NCBI RefSeq assembly: GCF_020102855.1
Contig: NZ_JADHZD010000003.1
Coordinates: forward strand, 62,001 to 126,000
Reading direction: 5' to 3'
Length of the DNA: 64,000 nt
Source: Nocardioides lacusdianchii
GTDB taxonomy: Bacteria; Actinomycetota; Actinomycetes; Propionibacteriales; Nocardioidaceae
Every line of letters starts with the position of its first letter. Position 1 is the stretch's first letter. The notes below the pieces were generated by a model that saw only the letters and a list, made by a program, of their open reading frames with translations, ran no database searches and was not told where the DNA came from. Positions 51,415 through 58,959 of this stretch are shown in pieces. The position numbers and the translations under genes were made by a program.

Positions 51415-52590
51415 TCAGAGCGCGGCGTACACCGCCTCCTCAAAGTCTCCGTAGAGCTTCCAGGCCTCGTGACGCGTGATGAAGGGCAGCGAGTTGGTGT
51501 AGATCGAGGCGCAGATACCGGTCGTGCGGTCGATGAAGAAGTGGGTGTTGAAGAGCCCTGCCCACGACCCGGTGCCGGCGCGGCGGCGGCCAGGGATGTC
51601 GTGGCTGTTGAGCAGGAGTCCGTAGCCCCATTTGTGGCCGGGTCCGGCATACATCGTGTCGGTGATCGGCGGGTCGGCAGTCGGGATCTCGGCGGGGAAG
51701 TCGAGGTCGCCGATTTGGTTGGTGAAGGCGGCGTCGACCGTGGCTTCGTCCAGGATGCGCATGCCGTTGAGCTCGCCACCTCGCAGGAGCGCCTGCTCGA
51801 AGCGGATGTAGTCGCGGGGGGTGGAGAAGAGGCCGTGGCCGCCCGCCCACCAGTCGGGTTCGGGGTTGAGGATGTTGCCAGCAGACGCCCATGTGCCGTC
51901 CTCGCCCTTCACGTGGACGGTGACGGCGTTGTCCATCTGCGTCTGGTCCGGGTGAAATGTGGTGCTGCTCATGCCGAGCGGGCCAGCGATGCCCTCGTCA
52001 ATGACTGCGTCCAGCTTCTTGCCGGCGACGGCCTCCACGACGCGGCCGAGCCAGTCGGTGTTGATGCCGTACACGTACTTCTCCCCGGGGTGCGCCGTCA
52101 TGGGCGCACCGAAGGCGGCCATCGACCCGGGTACGACGTTCGGGACGCCAGTCGCCGCTTCGTACTTCACGAGCTGGTCGTTCCAGAACCAGTACCCCAG
52201 GCCAGAGGTGTGCGTCACGAGGTGGTGAACCGTGGCCTTCGTGCGCGGCTCGACCAGGATGGGCTCGTCCCCGTCGAACCCCTCGAGCACCTTGACGTCG
52301 GCGAAGTCCGGGACGTACTCCTCCACCGGAGCGTCGAAGTCGAGCTCGCCACGTTCCTTCTGCTGCAGCGCAGCGACGGTGCAGACCATCTTGGTCATCG
52401 ACATGATGCGGAAGTGGGTGGAGGTGCCGACCGGGTCATCAGACTCTCCCGCTATGCGGATCCCGGCGCCGCCCTCGTAAAGGACGCCGTCGCGGTCGGC
52501 GACGATCGCTGCGACGTGCGGCACTGCGCCGTCCGACACGGCGTCGGCGAGCACGCGGTCGATCCCGGATCCGTCGATGTGTGTGGCCAT
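51415..52590 (-). CDS. Serine hydrolase, beta-lactamase (class C/EstB) fold
   Basis: This 391-residue penicillin-binding-protein/beta-lactamase-fold hydrolase carries the nucleophile motif S64-x-x-K67 (MSMTKMV), the second-site tyrosine near Y174 in PGEKYVYGINTDWLG, and a late block HKWGYGLLLN, then GSWAGLFNTHFFID. There is no signal peptide, so it is cytosolic and more likely an esterase (EstB-like) than a true beta-lactamase. It lies in the island and is divergent from the HSL-type hydrolase gene. Confidence 0.88.
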   Translation of the reverse strand: MATHIDGSGIDRVLADAVSDGAVPHVAAIVADRDGVLYEGGAGIRIAGESDDPVGTSTHFRIMSMTKMVCTVAALQQKERGELDFDAPVEEYVPDFADVKVLEGFDGDEPILVEPRTKATVHHLVTHTSGLGYWFWNDQLVKYEAATGVPNVVPGSMAAFGAPMTAHPGEKYVYGINTDWLGRVVEAVAGKKLDAVIDEGIAGPLGMSSTTFHPDQTQMDNAVTVHVKGEDGTWASAGNILNPEPDWWAGGHGLFSTPRDYIRFEQALLRGGELNGMRILDEATVDAAFTNQIGDLDFPAEIPTADPPITDTMYAGPGHKWGYGLLLNSHDIPGRRRAGTGSWAGLFNTHFFIDRTTGICASIYTNSLPFITRHEAWKLYGDFEEAVYAAL

Positions 52591-52791
52591 GGCTGCTCCT
52601 CAGAATGCGGGGACGGTTTCTCCGTCCGGCTGCCGACCACCGTCTTCCAACCGGTGGCGAGTGGGAACCGACAAGACGTCTGGGTCGGAGGAGTGACGAC
52701 CGCCACATGGCGGTGGCAGGCTGGCGAGCCAGCCGATCTACTGAGACGCCCAAACTGCGATTCGCTGATTGCACAAGATGCGGAGAGACCT

Positions 52792-53766
52792 GTGACAGCC
52801 GAGGTGCAGCCCGTCGCGCGCCCGCCGTTCGACGCCGAGCTGCGGGCCGGCCTGACGGTGGTCGGCGGCATGTTCCCGCCGACGATCACGCCCGACCTCA
52901 TTGATTTCATGCGTACGTCCTACGCGGCGCCGCCGATCGATGACCTCCTCCTTGCCAAGGGCATCGTCTGCACCGACGACGTGGTCGTCGCTCCGGACGG
53001 GCATGAGGTCGCCGTGTCGGTGCTGCGTCCCAAGGATGCGCCTGGTGAGCGCCCGGGCGTGGTGTATGCGCACTCGGGCGGGCTGATGTTCGGCGACCGC
53101 TTCAGCGGGATCGACCTGGTCCTCGACTGGGTGTCCGACTTCGGCGCGGTCCTCGTGACAGTGGAGTATCGCTTGGCACCCGAGCACCGGCACCCGTACC
53201 CCTTCGACGACATGTACACCGCGCTCGAGGCCGCTGCCTCGCGTGCAGGGGATTGGGGCCTGCGGCGTGACCGCCTCGTGGTCGCAGGAGCGAGCGCCGG
53301 AGGTGGGCTCGCAGCAGGCCTTGCGCTCGCAGCCCGCGACCGGGACGGACCGGCGCTACGGGGTCAGGTACTCGACTACCCGATGCTCGACGACCGCGGC
53401 ACCACGGCCTCGACCCACCAGTTCGACGGCATCGGCGTGTGGGACCGCGTCAGCAACGAGACCGGCTGGACCGCTCTGCTCGGCGACGCCCGCGGCACCG
53501 AAGCGGTGTCAGAATACGCCGCCCCCGCCCGCGCAAGGGACCTCTCGGGCCTGCCTCCGGCGTTCATCGACGTGGGTGCCGCCGAGATCTTCCGCGACGA
53601 GGCGATCGCCTACGCAGACGGGATCTGGCGTGCGGGCGGTGACGCGGAGCTGCACGTGTGGTCGGGGGCCTTCCACGCATGCGACATCTTTGCCGCCCAT
53701 ACCTCCGTCGGCCGCGCCATGATCCGGACTAGGAACGACTGGGTCGAGCGGATCATCGCCGACTGA
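52792..53766 (+). CDS. HSL-family alpha/beta hydrolase with HSGG oxyanion motif
   Basis: This is a 324-residue hormone-sensitive-lipase-type esterase. YRLAPEHRHPYPFDD is the family block; nucleophile S168 lies in AGASAGGG, the acid in VGAAEIFRDEAIAYAD and the histidine in GAFHACDIF. The oxyanion motif reads H94-S-G-G where HGGG or HGGA is normal. The start is the GTG at 52792 behind GGAGAG. It is followed 36 bp later by a PucR-like regulator in the same direction, which may control it. The substrate is unknown. Confidence 0.88.
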   Translation: MTAEVQPVARPPFDAELRAGLTVVGGMFPPTITPDLIDFMRTSYAAPPIDDLLLAKGIVCTDDVVVAPDGHEVAVSVLRPKDAPGERPGVVYAHSGGLMFGDRFSGIDLVLDWVSDFGAVLVTVEYRLAPEHRHPYPFDDMYTALEAAASRAGDWGLRRDRLVVAGASAGGGLAAGLALAARDRDGPALRGQVLDYPMLDDRGTTASTHQFDGIGVWDRVSNETGWTALLGDARGTEAVSEYAAPARARDLSGLPPAFIDVGAAEIFRDEAIAYADGIWRAGGDAELHVWSGAFHACDIFAAHTSVGRAMIRTRNDWVERIIAD

Positions 53767-53802
53767 GAACCGGACTACGCTCGCTCGCAGAAGGAGGTCG
53801 TC

Positions 53803-54897
53803 GTGCAGGAGCTGCTCGGCCGCATTGCCCGGCTCGACCCGAGCGCGAGCCTCGGGCTGCGCGTCATCGCCTGCTTCGACGAGCTCATGGTCGGCAACGT
53901 CAACACGCGCGCGCTGCTTGCCGCTGCCGCATCGCTCTCTGGCTGCGTCGCTGGCTTCCACTCCGAGACGCCGGCCCGGACCGTGCGCATCGATCACCGC
54001 GGCCATCACGCGGACGGCGTACGACCGGAGGTGGACCCGGCCTTCCAGCAGGATGTGAGCGACGGACTGACAGTGTGGTTGGAGCGGAACGGGGCGCGGC
54101 AGCCCAACGACGCCATCGTGCTGGAGCGACTCGCCCTGGCGGTTCGCATGCGGCACGGCCGCGGGCGTGAGAGCGACCACCGCCGCGACCTGAGCCTGCT
54201 GCTCGATCCCGACGTGGACGTTCAGGCCCGCTGCGTCTCGGCGATCACCCTCGGACTGCGTCCGGGGACGCGCTACCGAGTGGTCTGTGCGCCGCTCTTC
54301 GCCGTGTGGCCCGAGCACCCGCAGGGCCCCGAGGACGTCGTTGCAACGCGTTTCGGTGCAATCCACGCGCTGGTCCTACCGGCCAGTGCACACGAGGTGA
54401 CCGCTGTACCCAGCGGGGTCGGGGTGGCCACCGAGGTGGAGGACCTTCACCACTCCTTCCGCACAGCTCTCGTCGCGCTGCGGCTGTGCGATCCGCCGGC
54501 GGTCGGGTCGGTCCTGGCCGACGACTTCGGCGGACTGATCGGGCTGCTCGCCGACGCGCCGGACGGCTCCTTCCAGCCCGACGTCGCGCTGGTCGACGCG
54601 GTGATGGCCTATGCGTGGGGCGCGGAGACCTTGGCTTCGGTCGTCCGGTCGCACTCGTTGCGGCAGGCAGCTCGCGAAGCCGGCGTGCACCACAGCACGA
54701 TGCAGTCGCGCCTCGAGACCGTGAACGCGACCCTCGGGTTCGACCCATTCGAGGGCTACGGGCGCACACGCCTTGGAACGGCGTACCTCGTCTGGCGCCT
54801 GCGCCACTCGCGCGTCTTGGACCTACCCGCGCCCACCGCCACACCTGAGGGTTCTGACGGTCGGTTCGGCAAGATCCGCGATCACACCGGTATCTGA
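53803..54897 (+). CDS. PucR-like transcriptional regulator
   Basis: In this 364-residue protein the C-terminal region (about 290-340; SLRQAAREAGVHHSTMQSRL, ETVNATLGFDPFEG) is the PucR-type HTH found in CdaR/PucR regulators. The middle part (about 150-270) resembles the GGDEF-like/GAF-like sensing region of that family. The GTG start at 53803 follows a strong AGAAGGAGG. Located downstream of the HSL-type hydrolase and near the divergent beta-lactamase-fold hydrolase, it is a candidate activator of both; the inducer is unknown. Confidence 0.82.
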   Translation: MQELLGRIARLDPSASLGLRVIACFDELMVGNVNTRALLAAAASLSGCVAGFHSETPARTVRIDHRGHHADGVRPEVDPAFQQDVSDGLTVWLERNGARQPNDAIVLERLALAVRMRHGRGRESDHRRDLSLLLDPDVDVQARCVSAITLGLRPGTRYRVVCAPLFAVWPEHPQGPEDVVATRFGAIHALVLPASAHEVTAVPSGVGVATEVEDLHHSFRTALVALRLCDPPAVGSVLADDFGGLIGLLADAPDGSFQPDVALVDAVMAYAWGAETLASVVRSHSLRQAAREAGVHHSTMQSRLETVNATLGFDPFEGYGRTRLGTAYLVWRLRHSRVLDLPAPTATPEGSDGRFGKIRDHTGI

Positions 54898-54991
54898 ACG
54901 CCCCCGGCTATTGCGTCTTTCCGCCGCGATCGGACCGGTCCCGAGTGAATGTCAGCGGCGGTGGGGCCTGGTTGTCACAGGGCCCGGGGCG

Positions 54992-55249
54992 CTATCCATA
55001 GTGGTAGCGACACGCGGCTATGCGCACTTCCTGATCCGCGATCTTGTACACCAGACGGTGTTCATCGGTTATGCGTCGCGACCAGTAGCCGGCGAAATCG
55101 TGCTTGAGCGGCTCCGGCTTGCCGATGCCCTGGTTGCCGTTGCGCTGGATGTCTGCGAGGAGGGTGTTGATCCGTTTGAGGACCTTGCGATCCTGTGCCT
55201 GCCACCACAGGTAGTCCTGCCAGGCGTTCTCGTCCCAGACGAGCAGCAC
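54992..55249 (-). CDS. yoeB: YoeB-family mRNA interferase toxin
   Basis: This 85-residue ribosome-dependent mRNA endonuclease aligns without gaps to the E. coli YoeB active site: E46, R65, H83 and Y84 are all present (KPEPLKH, TDEHRLVYKI, CRYHYG). It should be active. The GTG at 55249 starts one base after the yefM stop, so toxin translation depends on the antitoxin gene. It lies at the right end of the island. Confidence 0.93.
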   Translation of the reverse strand: MLLVWDENAWQDYLWWQAQDRKVLKRINTLLADIQRNGNQGIGKPEPLKHDFAGYWSRRITDEHRLVYKIADQEVRIAACRYHYG

Positions 55250-55250
55250 G

Positions 55251-55508
55251 TCAGTCGGTCTCGAGCAGGTCGTGAGCTTCGCCGTGACCGGCTTCCAACC
55301 TCTCCATCGCATCCAGGAGTCGTCGAGCATTCGCAGGTGAGCGCATCAGGTAGGCAGTTTCGCGCAGGGACTCGTAGTCCTCGAGCGAGACGATGACAAC
55401 GGGCTCGTGACCGGCGCGGGTGATGACGACCTCTTCACGGTCGTCGGTGACGCTGTCGAGTACCTCGGCGTAGCGGGCTCGGGACTCGGTGTAGCTCATC
55501 GTCTTCAT
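55251..55508 (-). CDS. yefM: YefM-family antitoxin
   Basis: This 85-residue Phd/YefM antitoxin has the N-terminal DNA-binding half MKTMSYTESRARYAEVLDSV, then EEVVITRAGHEPVVIVSLEDYESLRETAYL, and a C-terminal toxin-binding tail (ARRLLDAMERLEAGH). It neutralises YoeB and represses its own operon. The ATG at 55508 is preceded by AAAGGTGG and by an operator containing the YefM core TGTACA. Confidence 0.93.
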   Translation of the reverse strand: MKTMSYTESRARYAEVLDSVTDDREEVVITRAGHEPVVIVSLEDYESLRETAYLMRSPANARRLLDAMERLEAGHGEAHDLLETD

Positions 55509-55516
55509 GGTCCACC

Positions 55517-55538
55517 TTTCTGTACAGAAAAGTGTACG
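55517..55538 (-). promoter_or_regulatory. YefM-YoeB operator
   Basis: TTTCTGTACAGAAA (55517-55530) is a perfect 14-bp palindrome centred on TGTACA, the core that YefM-type antitoxins recognise. A second, imperfect half-site GTGTACG lies at 55532-55538. It sits eight bases upstream of the yefM start codon, where it would overlap the Shine-Dalgarno and promoter. Confidence 0.75.
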
Positions 55539-55759
55539 TCCGGGTTGGCGTAGCGGCAAGCCGATTGGTCAGCCCTGCTCGACCGCGGCGCCGAATCCGT
55601 CGCCAGAGAGGCACCTCGCGGGTGGGTCACTGGCAGCACCCGGGGTCCGGAGATCGGCCCTCCGAGCGGCCAGCTCGAGCCCATCACGCCAGGACTGTTG
55701 CGGACTCTGTGCGGACTGGAAGCGGTCACACCCCGCCCGACCTGCAGTTTTGCGTCGAT

Positions 55760-55778
55760 TCAGACGTTGAAGCGGAAC
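55760..55778. repeat. attR-like core inside the ychF 3' end
   Basis: TCAGACGTTGAAGCGGAAC here forms the last codons and stop of ychF and is duplicated at 50278-50296. It marks the right boundary of the island. Confidence 0.8.
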
Positions 55779-56836
55779 TCCACCACGTCACCGTCGGCCA
55801 TGACGTAGTCCTTGCCCTCCATGCGCACCTTGCCGGCCTCCTTGGCCTTGAGCATGGAGCCGGCGGCCATCAGGTCGTCGAAGGAGACGACCTCGGCCTT
55901 GATGAAGCCCTTCTGGAAGTCGGTGTGGATGACACCGGCGGCCTCGGGGGCGGTGGCGCCCTTCCTGATCGTCCAGGCCCGCGTCTCCTTGGGGCCGGCA
56001 GTCAGGTAGGTCTGCAGGCCGAGGGTGTCGAAGCCGACGCGGGCGAGCTGGTCGAGGCCCGACTCGGTGATGCCCATCTCGGCGAGCATCTCGTGCGCCA
56101 TCTCGTCGTCGTCCATCTCGGCGAGGTCGGCCTCGAACTTGGCGTCGAGGAAGATCGCCTCGGCCGGCGCGATGATCGCGCGCATCTTGTCCTTGAGCGC
56201 CTCGTCGGCGAGCTCGTCGGCGTCGCAGTTGAAGACGTAGATGAACGGCTTGGCCGTCAGCAGCGACAGCTCGCGCAGCAGGGAGCGGTCCATGTCGGTG
56301 GCGATGACCGGGGTGCCGGACTCCAGCGCGTCCTTGGCGGCCTTCGCGGCCTCGAGGTTCGCGACGAGGTCCTTGACCTTGCGCGACTCCTTCTCGAGGC
56401 GGGCGATCGCCTTCTCGACGGTCTCGAGGTCGGCGAAGATCAGCTCGGTCTGGATCGTCGAGATGTCGTTGGCCGGGTTGACCTCGCCGTCGACGTGCGT
56501 GACGTCCTCGTCGCGGAAGACGCGCGTGACCTGGCAGATCGCGGCCGACTCACGGATGTGGGCGAGGAACTTGTTGCCCAGGCCCTCCCCCTGCGAGGCG
56601 CCGCGGACGATGCCTGCGATGTCGACGAACTCGACGGTGGCCGGCAGCTGCTTGGCCGACTCGAACACCTCCGCGAGCTGCGGCAGCCGCTCGTCGGGGA
56701 CGCCCACGACGCCCACGTTGGGCTCGATCGTGGCGAACGGGTAGTTCGCCGCGAGGACGTCGTTCTTGGTCAGTGCGTTGAAGAGCGTCGACTTGCCCGC
56801 GTTGGGGAGACCGACGATGCCGATGGTGAGAGCCAC
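55760..56836 (-). CDS. ychF: YchF/Obg-family ATP/GTP-binding protein (redox-regulated ATPase)
   Basis: This 358-residue translation-factor-related P-loop protein has G1 GLPNAGKST, Sw2/G3 VDIAGIVRGASQGEGLGNKFL, G4-like NCDADE, and the C-terminal TGS domain (LQTYLTAGPKETRAWTI, HTDFQKGFIKAEVVSFDD). It hydrolyses ATP preferentially and interacts with the ribosome. The GTG at 56836 starts the P-loop region. Its 3' end doubles as the attachment site of the island; the coding sequence is intact because the core restores the last codons. Confidence 0.96.
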   Translation of the reverse strand: MALTIGIVGLPNAGKSTLFNALTKNDVLAANYPFATIEPNVGVVGVPDERLPQLAEVFESAKQLPATVEFVDIAGIVRGASQGEGLGNKFLAHIRESAAICQVTRVFRDEDVTHVDGEVNPANDISTIQTELIFADLETVEKAIARLEKESRKVKDLVANLEAAKAAKDALESGTPVIATDMDRSLLRELSLLTAKPFIYVFNCDADELADEALKDKMRAIIAPAEAIFLDAKFEADLAEMDDDEMAHEMLAEMGITESGLDQLARVGFDTLGLQTYLTAGPKETRAWTIRKGATAPEAAGVIHTDFQKGFIKAEVVSFDDLMAAGSMLKAKEAGKVRMEGKDYVMADGDVVEFRFNV

Positions 56837-56947
56837 GGGCGGGGAGTCTACGGGCGTGGCGCTCCCCCGGACGAAACGTGCCCCGGCGCCGCGGAGGGGC
56901 CGCCGGCGCAGTGACGGCCCTCCACGCCCACCTGCAAGACTCGCCCC

Positions 56948-57451
56948 ATGAGTCACGTGGGGGGTACGCCGGTCCTGCGGGAGCCGGCGCACCAGGTCTC
57001 GCCGCAGGCGATCGGCTTCTGGACGGTGTCGGCGGTCATCGGCGACGGGCTGCTGGTCCTCGGCGCGCTCGTCGCTTGGCTGGTCGTCCCGGGCGCGCCG
57101 GGCTGGGTCGGGATCGTGGTCCTCCTGCTCGCCGTCGTCGCGGTCGCCCACGTCGTGCTGATGCCGCGGATCCGCTTCCGCGTGCACCGCTGGGAGGTCA
57201 CGGACACCGCCGTCCACACCCGCGAGGGCTGGATCGGCCGGCAGACCCGGATCGCACCGATCAGCCGGGTGCAGACCGTCGACTCGCGGCAGGGCGCGCT
57301 GCAACGGATGTTCGGCCTCGCGTCGATCACCGTCACAACTGCGTCGGCCGCCGGCCCCATCACCGTCGACTGCCTCGACGCCGACACCGCACGCCACGTC
57401 GTGGCGCGGCTGACGGCGATCACCGCCACGACCGAGGACGACGCGACGTGA
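56948..57451 (+). CDS. PH-domain (bPH2, YdbS-like) membrane protein
   Basis: This 167-residue protein has two membrane helices (about residues 22-68) and a C-terminal bacterial PH-like domain (FRVHRWEVTDTAVHTREGWIG, then ISRVQTVDSRQGALQRMFGL). It is YdbS-like. The GTG of the next gene, its larger YdbT-like partner, overlaps its stop (GTGA). In Bacillus the YdbST pair has been linked to resistance against an amylocyclicin-type bacteriocin; a protective role here is inference. Confidence 0.85.
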   Translation: MSHVGGTPVLREPAHQVSPQAIGFWTVSAVIGDGLLVLGALVAWLVVPGAPGWVGIVVLLLAVVAVAHVVLMPRIRFRVHRWEVTDTAVHTREGWIGRQTRIAPISRVQTVDSRQGALQRMFGLASITVTTASAAGPITVDCLDADTARHVVARLTAITATTEDDAT

Positions 57452-58959
57452 TCCCCGCCCCCGGCTCGCCGGGCGAAGGGTGGTCGAGGCTCAGCCCCCG
57501 CAAGCTCCTGCTCGACCCGGTCAAGGCGATCGGCCAGGCGATCGTGCCCGTGGTGGTCGCGCTGATCGGGATCAGCCAGAGCGACACCCGCTTCTGGCCG
57601 TTCGTCTTCCCCCTCGTGGTCATCGCGCCGCTCCTGTTCGGCGCCCTGCCCTGGCTCACCACGCACTACCGGCTCACCGACTCGCAGATCCAGGTGCGCA
57701 GCGGGGTGCTCAACAAGACGACGTCGACCGCGCCGCTCGACCGGGTGCGCAGCGTCGACCTCGAGGCCTCCCTGCTCCACCGCGTCCTGGGCCTGCAGAA
57801 GGTGCAGGTCGGCACCGGCGTCGACGACGACCGGATCACCCTCGACGCCCTGAGGCTCGCCGACGCCCAGGCACTGCGTACGACGCTCCTGCGCCGGCGC
57901 GAGGCCGAGCAGCCCGCGTCCGCCCCGGTCCTGCCCGCGGAGGACGGAACCGCCGCACCCGTGGCCCCGGTGCCGGCGCCCGCCCTGCTCGCACGCATCG
58001 ACTGGTCCTGGCTGCGCTTCGCGCCCTTCAGCCTCGCGCGCCTCGTCCTGCTCGCCGGAGCCGTCGGCGTGGTGGCGCAGTTCGGTGACGACCTGCCCAT
58101 CTGGAACGAGGAGACCGCCACGTCGGCGTGGGAGTGGGTCACCCAGTTCGCCGTCGCGATGGTCGCCCTCGTGCTCGCCGTAGGCGGCCTCGTCCTGTGG
58201 CTGGTGGTGTCCGTGGCCGGCTACGTCGTGCAGTGGTGGGGCTTCCGGCTCGTGCGCGAGCACGGCTCGCTGCACCTGAGCTCCGGGCTCTTCACGACGC
58301 GCTCGATCACCGTCGAGGAGGCGAAGGTGCGCGGGGTCGAGCTCGTCGACCCCCTCCTGATGCGCCTGGTCGGCGGCGCGGAGCTCTCCACCCTCGCGAC
58401 GGGCGTGGAGGACGGCGTCACCCAGGTGCTGCCGCCGTGCCCGCGCGACGTCGCGATCGGCGTCGGCGAGTCGGTGCTCGACCAGCCCGGCCCGCTGACC
58501 GAGCCGCTCGTCGAGCACGGGCCGAAGGCCCACCGCCGGGCGTGGTTCCGCCAGCTCGGCAACGCCGTCGACGTCACCGTGGTGGTGGCCGTCGCCTGGT
58601 GGTTCCTCGACTTCTCGTGGCTGTGGGTGCTCGGCGTCGGCGTCGCCGCACTGCTCCTCGCCGCGGCGGCGGGCGAGGCGTCGTATCGCCACTTCGGGCA
58701 CGCCCTGCACGAGCGGCACCTCGTCGCCGGGAGCGGCACGCTGGCGCGGGTGCGCACCGTGCTGGAGACCGACGGCATCATCGGCTGGGTGGTCTCCCAG
58801 TCGTGGTGGCAGCGCCGGATCGGCCTCGCCGACCTCACCGCCACCACCGCGGCCGGCGCGGAGCGGGTGCTCGTGCGGGACGTACGCCTCGACGTGGCCG
58901 TCGCGCTGGCAGACCGGGCGACGCCCGGACTGCTGACGGACTTCCTCGAGCCTGTCTAG
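57448..58959 (+). CDS. PH-domain (bPH2, YdbT-like) membrane protein
   Basis: This is a 503-residue partner of the preceding gene. It has three bPH2 domains: about residues 65-150 (THYRLTDSQIQVRSGVLNKT, PLDRVRSVDLEASLLHRVLG), about 265-340 (LVREHGSLHLSSGLFTTRSI, VEEAKVRGVELVDPLLMRLV), and about 400-500 (HALHERHLVAGSGTLARVRT), separated by paired membrane helices. The repeated RVR-(S/G)V(D/E)L pattern links the domains. The GTG at 57448 overlaps the upstream stop. Its 3' end overlaps the convergent acyl-CoA dehydrogenase by four bases. Confidence 0.85.
   Translation: MIPAPGSPGEGWSRLSPRKLLLDPVKAIGQAIVPVVVALIGISQSDTRFWPFVFPLVVIAPLLFGALPWLTTHYRLTDSQIQVRSGVLNKTTSTAPLDRVRSVDLEASLLHRVLGLQKVQVGTGVDDDRITLDALRLADAQALRTTLLRRREAEQPASAPVLPAEDGTAAPVAPVPAPALLARIDWSWLRFAPFSLARLVLLAGAVGVVAQFGDDLPIWNEETATSAWEWVTQFAVAMVALVLAVGGLVLWLVVSVAGYVVQWWGFRLVREHGSLHLSSGLFTTRSITVEEAKVRGVELVDPLLMRLVGGAELSTLATGVEDGVTQVLPPCPRDVAIGVGESVLDQPGPLTEPLVEHGPKAHRRAWFRQLGNAVDVTVVVAVAWWFLDFSWLWVLGVGVAALLLAAAAGEASYRHFGHALHERHLVAGSGTLARVRTVLETDGIIGWVVSQSWWQRRIGLADLTATTAAGAERVLVRDVRLDVAVALADRATPGLLTDFLEPV

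Larger units (their letters stand above)
50278..55778. mobile_element. Cryptic genomic island integrated at the 3' end of ychF
   Basis: A 5.5-kb segment lies between the two 19-bp direct repeats. It contains two toxin-antitoxin pairs near its ends, two hydrolases, a PucR-like regulator and gene debris, and its codon use is visibly less GC-biased than the flanks. Paired TTGCGGAC repeats 11 bp apart occur near both ends (50424/50435 and 55698/55709), as arm-type sites might. No integrase or excisionase gene remains, so it appears to be an immobile remnant. Confidence 0.7.

Noticed and set aside
51352..53766. HSL-type hydrolase as an 804-residue fusion
   Set aside because: The first 480 codons are antisense to the beta-lactamase-fold gene; the hydrolase domain starts at the GTG at 52792 with its own ribosome binding site.
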